Assembly (NCBI GenBank): GCA_013415795.1
Contig: JAAEEL010000064.1
Coordinates: 1 to 11,609, forward strand
DNA: 11,609 bases
Reading direction: 5' to 3'
DNA from: Methanocellales archaeon
GTDB taxonomy: Archaea; Halobacteriota; UBA148
Shown: positions 1 through 7,140 of the stretch, in pieces
Position numbering within the stretch: the first letter of the stretch is position 1
Layout of the letters: the number at the start of each line of letters is the position of its first letter
Program-made: the position numbers and the translations under genes
Notes under the pieces: generated by a model
Databases searched by the model: none
Told to the model about the DNA's origin: nothing
What the model saw: only the letters and a program-made list of their open reading frames with translations

Positions 1-65
1 AGGCAGCATTCGCAATCGTTGGACTACTAGCAGTAGCTTATTTGGTTCTGAAACGAAGAGACTAA
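1..65 (+). CDS. C-terminal end of a surface protein with PGF-CTERM-like tail (5' truncated)
   Basis: Only the last 20 complete codons of this gene are inside the window; the frame runs from base 3 to the TAA at 63-65. They encode a hydrophobic stretch (AAFAIVGLLAVAYLVL) followed by the basic end KRRD. This layout matches the PGF-CTERM sorting signal of archaeal surface proteins, which is processed by archaeosortase A and replaced by a lipid anchor. The diagnostic Pro-Gly-Phe would lie just upstream, outside the window, so the assignment rests on the transmembrane-plus-basic tail alone. A plain C-terminal membrane anchor is the alternative. A terminator-like hairpin follows directly, and the next gene is convergent. 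Confidence 0.7.
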   Translation, partial: AAFAIVGLLAVAYLVLKRRD

Positions 66-397
66 ACTAAACCTAAATGAAGGGAGAAATCCCTTCTACA
101 ATTTTTTATTTTTTTATTTTTAAGTTCCCCCTCAGCGATAGCTTTCTTAGCTTTAAATTAATTAGGTTGCAACAATTTTTCACATATTAAAATGACTAAA
201 TCCAAGTATTGAGGTGGGTTTAGCACTATATTCAAATAACAGTAAAAAAGTGGTACCAGTCCTATGAAAGATGGTCAAAATAGGGAATCTATAGCTATTT
301 TTTGGATCATCTCTCAGAAGATATACCAGTCTTATAAGCGCGTGAAAATAAATAGATTGATTTTATTATAAAAACTTGAGATTTTGTTTTTATGTCA
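66..397. other. Convergent intergenic region with no gene seen
   Basis: This AT-rich stretch lies between two convergent genes. Apart from the terminator at 79-122 it holds no supportable gene. A 35-codon ATG frame at 264-371 has no ribosome binding site and no recognisable product. A near-repeat TACCAGTCYTATRA occurs at 254-267 and 324-337 (12 of 14 bases match). On the minus strand, short T runs just past the DUF5611 stop (around 371-375) could serve as its terminator. Confidence 0.6.
79..122 (+). terminator. Hairpin plus T-tract terminator
   Basis: A perfect 7-bp inverted repeat, GAAGGGA (79-85) and TCCCTTC (90-96), encloses a GAAA tetraloop. It is followed from 102 by a T-rich run broken only by single A residues. 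It sits 13 nt after the stop of the surface-protein gene. Archaea mainly terminate on T-tracts, so the T run probably does most of the work. Confidence 0.7.
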
Positions 398-751
398 TCA
401 TCGACGACCTTTTTTAGCCATATCCCTACGTTGCTTGGCTGTGTAACCAGTAGCTTTTAACAGGAAATCACGAAAATGCTTGTTAGTATCAAGGATCTTT
501 GCCTCATCTGCACCTAAATCCGACTTGGTGTCTACGAATAATTTCTTATTTACCCATACGGTCATCTGTTTAATTGCGCCATAACTCAAAGTGTATTTGT
601 CATCTGTCTCGACTATCTTGGCAGAAAAACAATCTTTTAGGGCCTTAAGTATTCTGTCTTTATCTGGCTTGTAGCCCCTTTTAAAGTCATATTCTTGGAT
701 TGTGTCACCCCAAATCTTTTTTATGTATGGGTGTTCATCTACATGACTCAT
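398..751 (-). CDS. DUF5611 family protein
   Basis: A small basic protein of 117 aa from the ATG at 751. From residue 20 onward (EYDFKRGYKPD, then YTLSYGAIKQMTVW, ILDTNKHFRDFLLKATGYTAKQR) it matches the archaeal DUF5611 pattern as I recall it; the function is unknown. The ending is rich in Lys and Arg. The start is uncertain. Family members usually begin just before the EY(D/K)FKRG segment, which here is Ile18 (ATC at 700-698). That codon is preceded by a good ribosome binding site (GGGGTGA, 711-705), while the upstream ATG has none and is directly preceded by a TATA-like sequence. The first 17 residues may therefore be untranslated leader. The gene is divergent to tRNA-Arg, and its 5' end overlaps the likely tRNA promoter. 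Confidence 0.8.
   Translation of the reverse strand: MSHVDEHPYIKKIWGDTIQEYDFKRGYKPDKDRILKALKDCFSAKIVETDDKYTLSYGAIKQMTVWVNKKLFVDTKSDLGADEAKILDTNKHFRDFLLKATGYTAKQRRDMAKKGRR
717..729 (+). promoter_or_regulatory. Possible TATA box for tRNA-Arg
   Basis: TTTTTATGTATGG lies about 37 bp before the mature tRNA 5' end. It would place transcription near 747-750 and give a leader of about 12 nt that is almost entirely A and T. It lies inside the N-terminal codons of the divergent DUF5611 ORF. The assignment rests on spacing and composition only. Confidence 0.3.
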
Positions 752-760
752 ATATTTTAT
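749..760 (-). promoter_or_regulatory. TATA-like element of the DUF5611 gene
   Basis: Read on the minus strand this is ATAAAATATATG, the only strong TATA-like sequence before the gene. It fills the gap between tRNA-Arg and the annotated ATG. An archaeal start site about 25 nt downstream would fall near 728-732, inside the annotated ORF. That would leave a leader of about 30 nt before the ribosome binding site at 711-705. This supports a shorter protein than the longest ORF suggests. Confidence 0.4.
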
Positions 761-835
761 GGGCCCGTGGCTTAGTCTGGATATAGCACCGGCCTTCTAA
801 GCCGGTGGTCGGGGGTTCAAATCCCCCCGGGTCCG
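761..835 (+). tRNA. tRNA-Arg (anticodon TCT)
   Basis: A full cloverleaf can be drawn. The acceptor stem is GGGCCCG (761-767) with CGGGTCC (828-834), including one G-T pair, and the discriminator is G835. The anticodon stem is CCGGC (789-793) with GCCGG (801-805), and the loop CTTCTAA puts the anticodon TCT at 796-798, reading AGA. The T arm is GGGGG/CCCCC around TTCAAAT (811-827). There is no intron, and CCA is not encoded. Position 37 is A. Confidence 0.95.
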
Positions 836-1195
836 TGGTAGCTATTGAGATTAAACAAAGAGGGATTACAAAAAAGGAAGTGCATAAAATCGGCGATAAA
901 GGAGCGAAGATAGATGCATTTTGGGATATACTACTAAACTTCTTAATTTTCATCGCAAGTAGGTATCTCCATCAAGAACTAAAGAAAAAGCCCCACGTTG
1001 TTTGAAACCATTGAAAAGAGCCACGTATAAAACTACGTTATTTTAGATAATTATGTTGGATCCATTTCACGTAGAAGTTGAATTAATTGTTCAATGATGG
1101 TTTAAGAAATCATACAGGTATATCAAACATCTAGAAGACTATATTGAAGCATTTGAACCGATAGATAGGGATTGCTTTAGTTCACGTTGATACTT
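836..1195. other. Intergenic region with possible decayed ORFs
   Basis: About 360 bp between tRNA-Arg and the end of the DUF2070 gene. Two plus-strand open stretches are visible. One runs from a GTG at 835, the last base of the tRNA, to 1005 and would encode about 56 residues ending in a hydrophobic-then-basic segment (LLNFLIFIASRYLHQELKKK). The other runs from an ATG at 1053 to 1190 with one in-frame TGA at 1095-1097; its second half reads as a plausible soluble segment (YRYIKHLEDYIEAFEPIDRD). Neither has a ribosome binding site or a family I recognise. Gene remnants downstream of a tRNA, a common integration spot, are one explanation and chance is another. Confidence 0.4.
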
Positions 1196-2938
1196 TCAAA
1201 TTCTCAGATTTCTCGCAAAAACGAATATCGCTAATGCAAGAGCTGCAACTATGATAGATATCGCTAGTCCCCCTCCCATAGATATAATAGCGTTTACGGT
1301 GCTTGCTAGTTGTGCCGTCCGATGCGAGCCAAATACTAGGACATCTTCAGCGAATTCAGTTGACATTCCTGCTTGCACGGGCTCCATATTCTTTATTGCC
1401 TCTTCGGTCATTTCTCTTATCGTGTTGATCAACTCATCATGATCGATTCTGGCTCCGATGAAATTGCTTCCACCAACATTCACTGAATGCGTGTCAGTTG
1501 TCATGACTTCCGCTTCATCTACAGGAAGCGCTTTAATGATTGCATCCCTTAAGCCAAGTACCATATTATTGCCATCGATTAGCACGTATGCAGTTTTTTG
1601 CCCAAGTACTTCAACGACCGCAACCTTTATTCCAAGTGCACCAATTCCTTTATCTGGTGGGTGCATGGGATCCCTTTTAGAGACGCCCAACATAATTCGA
1701 GCATTTTTGGTTGCCAATAATTTTTCTGTAACCTCTGAAGAGGCTTTTATGATTTCATAGGAGGCATGGCTTCCTGGAGTTATCACATTTGCATATGCTT
1801 CAGTACAATTATGTGCATCTATGAGCGCGGCGTACTTGGCTCCCTTAACTCTCGCCTCTGCCATAGCCGTCAATCCAACTGCGAACTCTATGTCTTCCGT
1901 AGGAGCCGGACATTGGGACGATGTGAGCAATACAGATTCCCCAAATTTCTGACCCAAAATGGTGGTATTACCTTTTTTTATCCTAATGGACTTGGTTCCT
2001 ACATCTGTATATGCTACATTGTTCAAAGCCTTCTTTGCGGCAGATATTACCTTTGGTATTTCTTCAACGGAAACCAAGTTAAAATCATGATATGCAGTAC
2101 CATGTGGAACGAAGACAGTCCCATCAAAGTTTTCTGTCACCATCATCGGCAAATTCCCGCCGCCAATCTCACCCATCAATCCAGGATGAACATTAGGGAT
2201 CACAAATGTTGCCTTTTCTGTACAATCTCGCTTAAAGCTTAGAACTGTGACTGGAGCGTCCACGGATTCTCCCATATCTCTAAAAAAATCTTCTATCCCA
2301 GACGGTCCATCAGCCGTATGAGTGATAAAACCTCTGATTAGGTCAAGACCCCCCACTCCAAATGCTTTTTTCATTGGTGCATCGATGTATCTTGCAAATA
2401 AGTAGGATGCGAGGACGAATATTATACATCCAGAAATCAAATTTGTGTAGTGGACCAAGCTATGGGTGTATAATGAAAGGAAGACACCCCCAAAAAGTGT
2501 TTGGAGTGAGGCGGGAGTCATCATTTTCCATAGGTTATTGCTTGATACGGATAGCAATATGAGCATTCTAATTGCAAAAACGATGCCCAATGCCATTATG
2601 TAACCTTCAAGCGTTGCTGAAAAAAGCGCTCCAGCTATGCAGAAAATTCCAATGATGGTGGTGCCTATAAGGGCAAGCAACGAGGATCTGTTAAGCGTCA
2701 TTTTTCCGCCAAGTGTCCTAGTGAGGGGTGAGGAGATCAATGCAGAGATTATTGCTGGTATGCCTATCAGGAGTAGTCCTGCCTTGATGTCTGACCACAA
2801 CCCATAATCGAAGCTTATGCCTATTATTAGGGAGAAGAGTAGCAGAAAAAGAATGGAATATGTCCACTGTGGCGCTTTAAATAGATACTTAGATAGTTCA
2901 GCAACTCGGTCATCCACGTCTTTTTCCATGGAGCTCAC
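1196..2938 (-). CDS. DUF2070 family membrane protein
   Basis: A 580-residue archaeal membrane protein. About six hydrophobic segments lie between residues 26 and 183. A long soluble domain (about 195-545) follows, then a final membrane segment (551-575). The soluble part carries conserved-looking His/Asp clusters: VHPGLMGEIGGGNLP (250-264), PHGTAYHDFN (278-287), DAHN (374-377) and TDTHSVN (481-487). These look like metal ligands. DUF2070 has been suggested to be a membrane-associated hydrolase related to neutral ceramidases (from memory); no substrate is known. The GTG start overlaps the Dph6 stop (GTGA). An ATG three codons further in, at 2929, is an alternative, and neither has a strong ribosome binding site, which suggests translational coupling. 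It is the last gene of the dphB operon. Confidence 0.9.
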   Translation of the reverse strand: MSSMEKDVDDRVAELSKYLFKAPQWTYSILFLLLFSLIIGISFDYGLWSDIKAGLLLIGIPAIISALISSPLTRTLGGKMTLNRSSLLALIGTTIIGIFCIAGALFSATLEGYIMALGIVFAIRMLILLSVSSNNLWKMMTPASLQTLFGGVFLSLYTHSLVHYTNLISGCIIFVLASYLFARYIDAPMKKAFGVGGLDLIRGFITHTADGPSGIEDFFRDMGESVDAPVTVLSFKRDCTEKATFVIPNVHPGLMGEIGGGNLPMMVTENFDGTVFVPHGTAYHDFNLVSVEEIPKVISAAKKALNNVAYTDVGTKSIRIKKGNTTILGQKFGESVLLTSSQCPAPTEDIEFAVGLTAMAEARVKGAKYAALIDAHNCTEAYANVITPGSHASYEIIKASSEVTEKLLATKNARIMLGVSKRDPMHPPDKGIGALGIKVAVVEVLGQKTAYVLIDGNNMVLGLRDAIIKALPVDEAEVMTTDTHSVNVGGSNFIGARIDHDELINTIREMTEEAIKNMEPVQAGMSTEFAEDVLVFGSHRTAQLASTVNAIISMGGGLAISIIVAALALAIFVFARNLRI

Positions 2939-3603
2939 TTGTCTTTCAGCCTTGTCTTTAAAATCTCAAGAGTTCCGTGATCATCATACCACTTTTTTTT
3001 GGTTGTGACCAACTCGATTTTTTTGGAAAAGAATGGTGCATCTATCACTAATGTCTCATATTCCCCACCTTCTCCAGCCATATGTACACCGTACCTCTGG
3101 CTTAAAATCTTTAATTCTTCTATTGTTTTTTCATCCATCCTTCGACCTAGCCAACTTTCGTTTAAACCAAAAGCAGCTACATGGGTTATAAGAATATCCA
3201 AAACTTTGATCATCTCTCTGAGTAACACCTCAGAATCCTGATGCCAGAGTGGTGCATATACCTTGAGACCAATTTTATTACAGATTCGCTCTACGCGTGA
3301 TGCTTGATATTCGGATTCGATCGCTCCTAACAGGACGCCTTCTACATCTACTTTATGTAGCGCTCTCTCCAAGTGTTCCAACTCAAGCTCCTTTTCACCA
3401 GTCGATTTTTCGACTAATAGGGGAATTCCGCTTACTTTTGATAACAACTCTGTCAGATGAATATTTGGCGTGTGATACATATATGAGTTCGGATTTTGGG
3501 ACTCCATAGTAATAAGGTCAGTTATATTATGACCATTTTGGAGTGCCTTGCACATTGCGAAGACAGAATCCTTCCCACCTGAAACGAGTGCAGCTAGTTT
3601 CAT
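2935..3603 (-). CDS. Diphthine--ammonia ligase (Dph6 type)
   Basis: A 222-residue ATP pyrophosphatase of the PP-loop (adenine nucleotide alpha hydrolase) type. The PP-loop SGGKDS is at residues 8-13. The family motifs LWHQD (119-123), GLNESWLGR (146-154) and GEGGEYET (177-184) follow, and the length is normal for the archaeal single-domain form. Dph6 enzymes convert diphthine to diphthamide on the modified histidine of elongation factor 2, using ATP and ammonium. A diphthine synthase gene in the same operon (7082-6306) strongly supports this role over a generic PP-loop enzyme. The start overlaps the kinase stop (ATGA), and the stop overlaps the DUF2070 start. The separate radical-type enzyme Dph2 for the first diphthamide step is not in this window. 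Confidence 0.92.
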   Translation of the reverse strand: MKLAALVSGGKDSVFAMCKALQNGHNITDLITMESQNPNSYMYHTPNIHLTELLSKVSGIPLLVEKSTGEKELELEHLERALHKVDVEGVLLGAIESEYQASRVERICNKIGLKVYAPLWHQDSEVLLREMIKVLDILITHVAAFGLNESWLGRRMDEKTIEELKILSQRYGVHMAGEGGEYETLVIDAPFFSKKIELVTTKKKWYDDHGTLEILKTRLKDK

Positions 3604-4484
3604 ATCGTCTCATGAAAAAATCTTTCGTATCTTTCTTTCATCTGACTCCAATCTGGTAGATTGGTCTGTGTACCCCTCTTTTCCACAACAAAGGATGCAA
3701 CTGTAGCTCCAATTTTACCGCAGACATCTAGGTCGTAACCTTTTACAAATCCGATTAGAAATCCGGCCCTATATCCGTCGCCTGCACCAGTTGGATCTAC
3801 TGAACTGACTTGAACAGATGGGATTTCGATTCGTTCATTCGCATATATCCTGCTACCTTCTGCACCATATGTAACAACCACTGTTCCAACTTCATCTCTA
3901 ATATCTGCGAGTGATTTAGTAATTATCTTGCATAGTCGTTGAATCTCATGTCTATTTGCAAATAATATGTCAGTCTCACGGAGTATTGATTGTAGCTCTT
4001 GAGCAGAGTATCTCACCAGGTCCTGTCCAGGGTCAAATGAAACGATTTCTGCCATATGGGCCATTTTTACGTTAAATACAGGATTAGCAGTAGCTATATG
4101 AACTATTTTTGCTTTAGGGACTTCTAATTCTGGAAAGCGATCCGATGCCCCCCAATAAAAATAAGTGATCTGATTTTGATTTTCGTCATTAAATATATAG
4201 CACCTAGCCATTTTTTCTCCCTCAAATTTGACTAGGTGGTCCAATTCAACGCCTAAATTCTCCAGATGGGCTTCATAGCCCGAATGGCTGAAATCCATGC
4301 CTACGGGGGCTGTAAGTTCACATTTCCCGCCCAAACTTACAATGGTTGCAGCGATATTCGCTGCTCCGCCACCATAGAATCTTTCGTATTCAATAACGTA
4401 AGTGGATGAATTCACGTCCGGAAATCCAGGGATGCTGAAGATGTAGTCCAGGGCAACATGCCCGACGACTAAAATTTTTTGCAT
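3600..4484 (-). CDS. PfkB/ribokinase-family sugar or nucleoside kinase
   Basis: A complete 294-residue kinase of the ribokinase fold. The N-terminal signature GGGAANIA is at 38-45. The C-terminal signature DPTGAGDGYRAGF (230-242) holds the anion hole and the catalytic Asp236. FDPGQD (150-155) and FANRHE (175-180) are typical internal motifs. The segment EKRGTQTNLP (268-277) resembles archaeal adenosine/nucleoside kinase-like members, so a nucleoside is a reasonable substrate, but the sequence does not settle it. The gene begins in a TGATG overlap with the UPF0212 gene and ends in an ATGA overlap with dph6. No link of this enzyme to diphthamide chemistry is known, and co-transcription may only reflect housekeeping expression. 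Confidence 0.9.
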   Translation of the reverse strand: MQKILVVGHVALDYIFSIPGFPDVNSSTYVIEYERFYGGGAANIAATIVSLGGKCELTAPVGMDFSHSGYEAHLENLGVELDHLVKFEGEKMARCYIFNDENQNQITYFYWGASDRFPELEVPKAKIVHIATANPVFNVKMAHMAEIVSFDPGQDLVRYSAQELQSILRETDILFANRHEIQRLCKIITKSLADIRDEVGTVVVTYGAEGSRIYANERIEIPSVQVSSVDPTGAGDGYRAGFLIGFVKGYDLDVCGKIGATVASFVVEKRGTQTNLPDWSQMKERYERFFHETI

Positions 4485-4822
4485 CAGACCACTTCGCTGA
4501 CATCGACTACCTGTAATGGCACATCTCTCAAAGCTTTACCTATCAATAATTTTGCTATGCGGGATGCGTGCTCCTCGTTTTTAGCGCTAAAAACCTTGGC
4601 TCCGAATGTTAATCCAACAATTGCGGTGTCTGCCGACTGAAATACGCTATCTAACTCCTCCCCGCATGCTGGGCATGGCGTCGATCCGACCTCTATTTCC
4701 ACATAATCTAATTTTGGGTTCAATCTTTTTCCAGCTTCAGAGACTGCTATGCTCATTGCATCATTTACGCTTCCAACATCTCTTACAAGCCATGCCGCCT
4801 CTAAAGTTACATAATAGTCCAT
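4484..4822 (-). CDS. UPF0212 (DUF555) family protein
   Basis: A 112-residue archaeal protein of unknown function. The N terminus MDYYVTLEAAWLVRDV is characteristic of the family. A CPACGEEL knuckle (50-57) supplies two cysteines; no second pair is visible, so any metal site would need a partner subunit or dimer. The C-terminal half alternates predicted strand and helix. The start lies inside the 3' end of the HerA-like gene (16-nt overlap) and is preceded by GAGG a few bases upstream, which fixes the ATG at 4822. The stop overlaps the kinase start. The gene is probably translated by coupling within the operon. Confidence 0.9.
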   Translation of the reverse strand: MDYYVTLEAAWLVRDVGSVNDAMSIAVSEAGKRLNPKLDYVEIEVGSTPCPACGEELDSVFQSADTAIVGLTFGAKVFSAKNEEHASRIAKLLIGKALRDVPLQVVDVSEVV

Positions 4823-6306
4823 CTTTTGCCTCTTTTGTCTTCTTTAGTTACTATCGGGATGGATTTTCCTCCATGTTTGCTTTTCCGAGTTCGAATATCC
4901 ACGATAATGGGGTGTTCAATGTCATTGCTGACCAACAATGCAACTCCCGGTTGTAACCTTCTTATCTCTTCTTCCATCCCAGAATAAAAACCTTCAAGCC
5001 CTTTGCTTATAGCCCTCAGATCATTTGGATTAGTAACCTTGAGAATGATCTGTGTATTACACTGCGATAAAATGTTCTTGTCGATGCGAGCTGGTCTTTG
5101 TGATACTACCATTATACCAAGACCAAATTTTCTTCCCTCTGATGCTATGGTCCTAAGAATGTTGCTCGACACGCTTTTTTCGAGTCCTTTCTCTGGACAG
5201 AAATTATGTGCCTCCTCTACTACCAGCATTGCTGGCGGTATTTTTCCCCTTTTTCTTGCTTGAAACAGTTCATTACAAAGACGTGCAACGATTATGCCCT
5301 GAAGTTCTTGCGTTACACCTCCCATATCGATGATTGACGCTCTTCCCTTTTTAATTAGTTCATCTATTGTTGTTGGGCTAGAAGATAGTATACCTGTTTC
5401 ACGTAAAGATTCCAATGCATTGATAACGTTCCATTTTGACTTGCTTTTCTCTTCTTTACAGAAATTTATAATGTCATCTATGGTGTACAGTTCTATCTTT
5501 TCCTTTACTCTACTAACGGCTTGGTGCAGAATACCCATTTGTATGTTAGAATCTATGGCAAGCATTTGTGCTAAGGACTTTGCACTGAGATTAATCTCAT
5601 CCAAGCGGAACACTTTGTCAGCTTCTTTATTTAATGTCAAATTCGCAGGCGTATATACAACAACTTTTGATCTATAGCTTTTAGGAGTTATACCAAATCT
5701 TTCTGATCCTTCTAAATCCGTGTTCTCATATCTCAGAGATACATATTCCCCATGTGGGTCGATGATCAGGAGTGGAACATCATGCTCAATCAACTCCTCT
5801 ATTATGACGCCTGCCGTATATGATTTCCCGCTGCCCGTTCTTGCCAAAATGGAGCAGTGCTTTTGTACTAGTTTGTTCACATCCAAGTGGACCGGCACAT
5901 CATGTCCCTGTAGCAACCCGAGATAAATCCCATCCTGAGCGAGACCGAGCGTGCTCTGCACCAACTCTTTATCTGCTTCATATACTCTATCACCCGGAGA
6001 GAAGGGAGTTTTCGGAACTACGAGAATGCCCTGGGCATTCCTTGATCCAATTACGTTTGCCTTTGCTACAATTTTTTCATCTGAGCTTCTTACTTGCATG
6101 CCCTCTGCCACACTAATAGCAGTGTCAAGGGAGTAGATCTCGCTAGACCTAGTTATGGATATAACCTGTGCGAGTACCCAGCCATTTGATTCATGCCACA
6201 CCTTGACGTAACCTGTACGACTGATAATTTGACCGTCAGCAGAGGCAAATTTGAAATCAAGCGACCCAGTATCCCCAAATATGACACCAATCGGACCTCT
6301 GAGCAT
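4807..6306 (-). CDS. HerA-like hexameric ATPase (HAS barrel, DUF87)
   Basis: A 499-residue FtsK/HerA-superfamily ATPase. The first 120 or so residues form a beta-rich HAS-barrel-like domain (GPIGVIFGDTGSLDFKF). Walker A is RTGSGKS (156-162), Walker B is LLIIDPHGEY (179-188), and the second acidic motif is VVEEAHNF (362-369). SEGRKFGLG (389-397) contains the likely arginine finger and SQRP is at 402-405. These proteins form hexameric rings that move DNA. Canonical HerA works with the NurA nuclease, Mre11 and Rad50, but none of these genes is next to this one, so it may be a paralogue with another job. It starts in a TAATG overlap with dphB, with GAGGT as ribosome binding site. Confidence 0.9.
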   Translation of the reverse strand: MLRGPIGVIFGDTGSLDFKFASADGQIISRTGYVKVWHESNGWVLAQVISITRSSEIYSLDTAISVAEGMQVRSSDEKIVAKANVIGSRNAQGILVVPKTPFSPGDRVYEADKELVQSTLGLAQDGIYLGLLQGHDVPVHLDVNKLVQKHCSILARTGSGKSYTAGVIIEELIEHDVPLLIIDPHGEYVSLRYENTDLEGSERFGITPKSYRSKVVVYTPANLTLNKEADKVFRLDEINLSAKSLAQMLAIDSNIQMGILHQAVSRVKEKIELYTIDDIINFCKEEKSKSKWNVINALESLRETGILSSSPTTIDELIKKGRASIIDMGGVTQELQGIIVARLCNELFQARKRGKIPPAMLVVEEAHNFCPEKGLEKSVSSNILRTIASEGRKFGLGIMVVSQRPARIDKNILSQCNTQIILKVTNPNDLRAISKGLEGFYSGMEEEIRRLQPGVALLVSNDIEHPIIVDIRTRKSKHGGKSIPIVTKEDKRGKRWTIM

Positions 6307-7082
6307 TATAATACCTCTTCTATTATCTCTGGGGGTGCGCTAGCAAGCTTTATGAGAGATTCAGCCTCTAAAAAGTGCAACCTTCCTGGAAAGACCATGC
6401 TATGAAGGTCTTTTCCAAAATCATATTTATGCAGTCTATCTACATAGTCTGCTTTCACTATGGGCTCTTCTGAGCCGGCACGCGATATACCGACTGCTAT
6501 CCCATTTATTACCTCTTCCTCTCTTATACTCTCAACCCTGAATAGGAGTTCTATTGCCTGATTTATCTTCATATAATTTTCCTTTATGTCCATAAATAGT
6601 AGTGTGTGTAAATTATGTTCCTTGTTGGCTTTAATTGTATCGTAAGGCGCTTCAGATATTTGTTTTTTGTAGGGAAATGCAATAGTTGCAGACTTACCAA
6701 ATCTATAGTTCTGCAATCCCGTCAATCCACATACGGCGGAGTATATTGAAGGTCCATGAATGATTCGGGTTCGGATGCCCTGATCTATGGCTCTAAGCCT
6801 GAGGTCTACATGTGTTGTTGCAATCATAGAGTCGCCACTCGATAAGAAGACCACCTTTTGATCTTTCGCACATGATAGTATCTGGTTTGCCCTTTCAACA
6901 TCCTCCCTATCGACAATAATTATTTTCTTCTCGTACAAATGTTCCATGGTATCGAGGTTAGTTCCTGTCAGCGCAGAGGTGTAGAACTCAGCAAAAACGA
7001 TGTCTGCGTCTTTTATCGCCTCAAGACCCTTTAGCGTTATATCTCTTTCATCGTATAATCCTAGACCGATAAATGTTAGCAT
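6306..7082 (-). CDS. dphB: Diphthine synthase
   Basis: A 258-residue S-adenosylmethionine-dependent methyltransferase of the precorrin/diphthine-synthase fold. It methylates the amino-carboxypropyl-histidine of elongation factor 2 to make diphthine. The family landmarks are in order: MLTFIGLGLYDERDIT at the N terminus, SGDSMIATTH (82-91), GPSIYSAVCGLTGLQNYRFG (110-129), ATIAFPY (132-138) and LLFMDIK (161-167). The length matches archaeal DphB. In motif two a Ser replaces the more usual Pro of GDPM, a minor change. It is the first gene of a six-gene operon that also contains dph6. A TATA-like box lies at 7140-7128, and a GTGAT-type ribosome binding site sits 4 nt before the ATG. Confidence 0.97.
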   Translation of the reverse strand: MLTFIGLGLYDERDITLKGLEAIKDADIVFAEFYTSALTGTNLDTMEHLYEKKIIIVDREDVERANQILSCAKDQKVVFLSSGDSMIATTHVDLRLRAIDQGIRTRIIHGPSIYSAVCGLTGLQNYRFGKSATIAFPYKKQISEAPYDTIKANKEHNLHTLLFMDIKENYMKINQAIELLFRVESIREEEVINGIAVGISRAGSEEPIVKADYVDRLHKYDFGKDLHSMVFPGRLHFLEAESLIKLASAPPEIIEEVL

Positions 7083-7100
7083 TTCATCACTTCACTACAT

Positions 7101-7113
7101 TTGTGAATGTTTG
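7101..7113 (-). promoter_or_regulatory. TTCACA element at the dphB start site
   Basis: On the minus strand the sequence is CAAACATTCACAA. It matches CAAACGTTCACAA at 7258-7270 on the plus strand in 12 of 13 positions. It overlaps the predicted transcription start of the dphB operon. A GGAGG and a small 5-bp inverted repeat (ACATT/AATGT) are close by. Confidence 0.4.
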
Positions 7114-7127
7114 CCTCCAATAACTTA

Positions 7128-7140
7128 CTTTTTTTATAGA
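7128..7140 (-). promoter_or_regulatory. TATA box of the dphB operon
   Basis: Read on the minus strand this is TCTATAAAAAAAG. Transcription about 25 nt downstream would start near 7108-7113, giving a short leader of roughly 26-30 nt. The TTCACA element at 7107-7102 then lies at or just past the start site, a position where a bound protein would block transcription. Confidence 0.5.

Noticed and set aside
264..371. A 35-codon plus-strand ATG frame in the first intergenic region
   Set aside because: No ribosome binding site, no recognisable protein features, and a length expected by chance in AT-rich DNA.
296..402. Possible C/D box RNA on the minus strand (ATGATGA near 402-396, CTGA near 316-313)
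   Set aside because: The boxes are about 80 nt apart, far beyond the usual archaeal guide spacing, and no D box closes the unit.
805..1005. A 66-codon plus-strand frame starting inside tRNA-Arg
   Set aside because: Its first codons are the tRNA itself. The remainder has no ribosome binding site or family match, so it is described only as a possible remnant.
4807..6306. HerA-like gene as part of a defence island (HerA-SIR2 or HerA-DUF4297 type)
   Set aside because: The neighbours are housekeeping genes with no SIR2, DUF4297 or nuclease partner, and the HAS-barrel form fits the chromosomal archaeal family.
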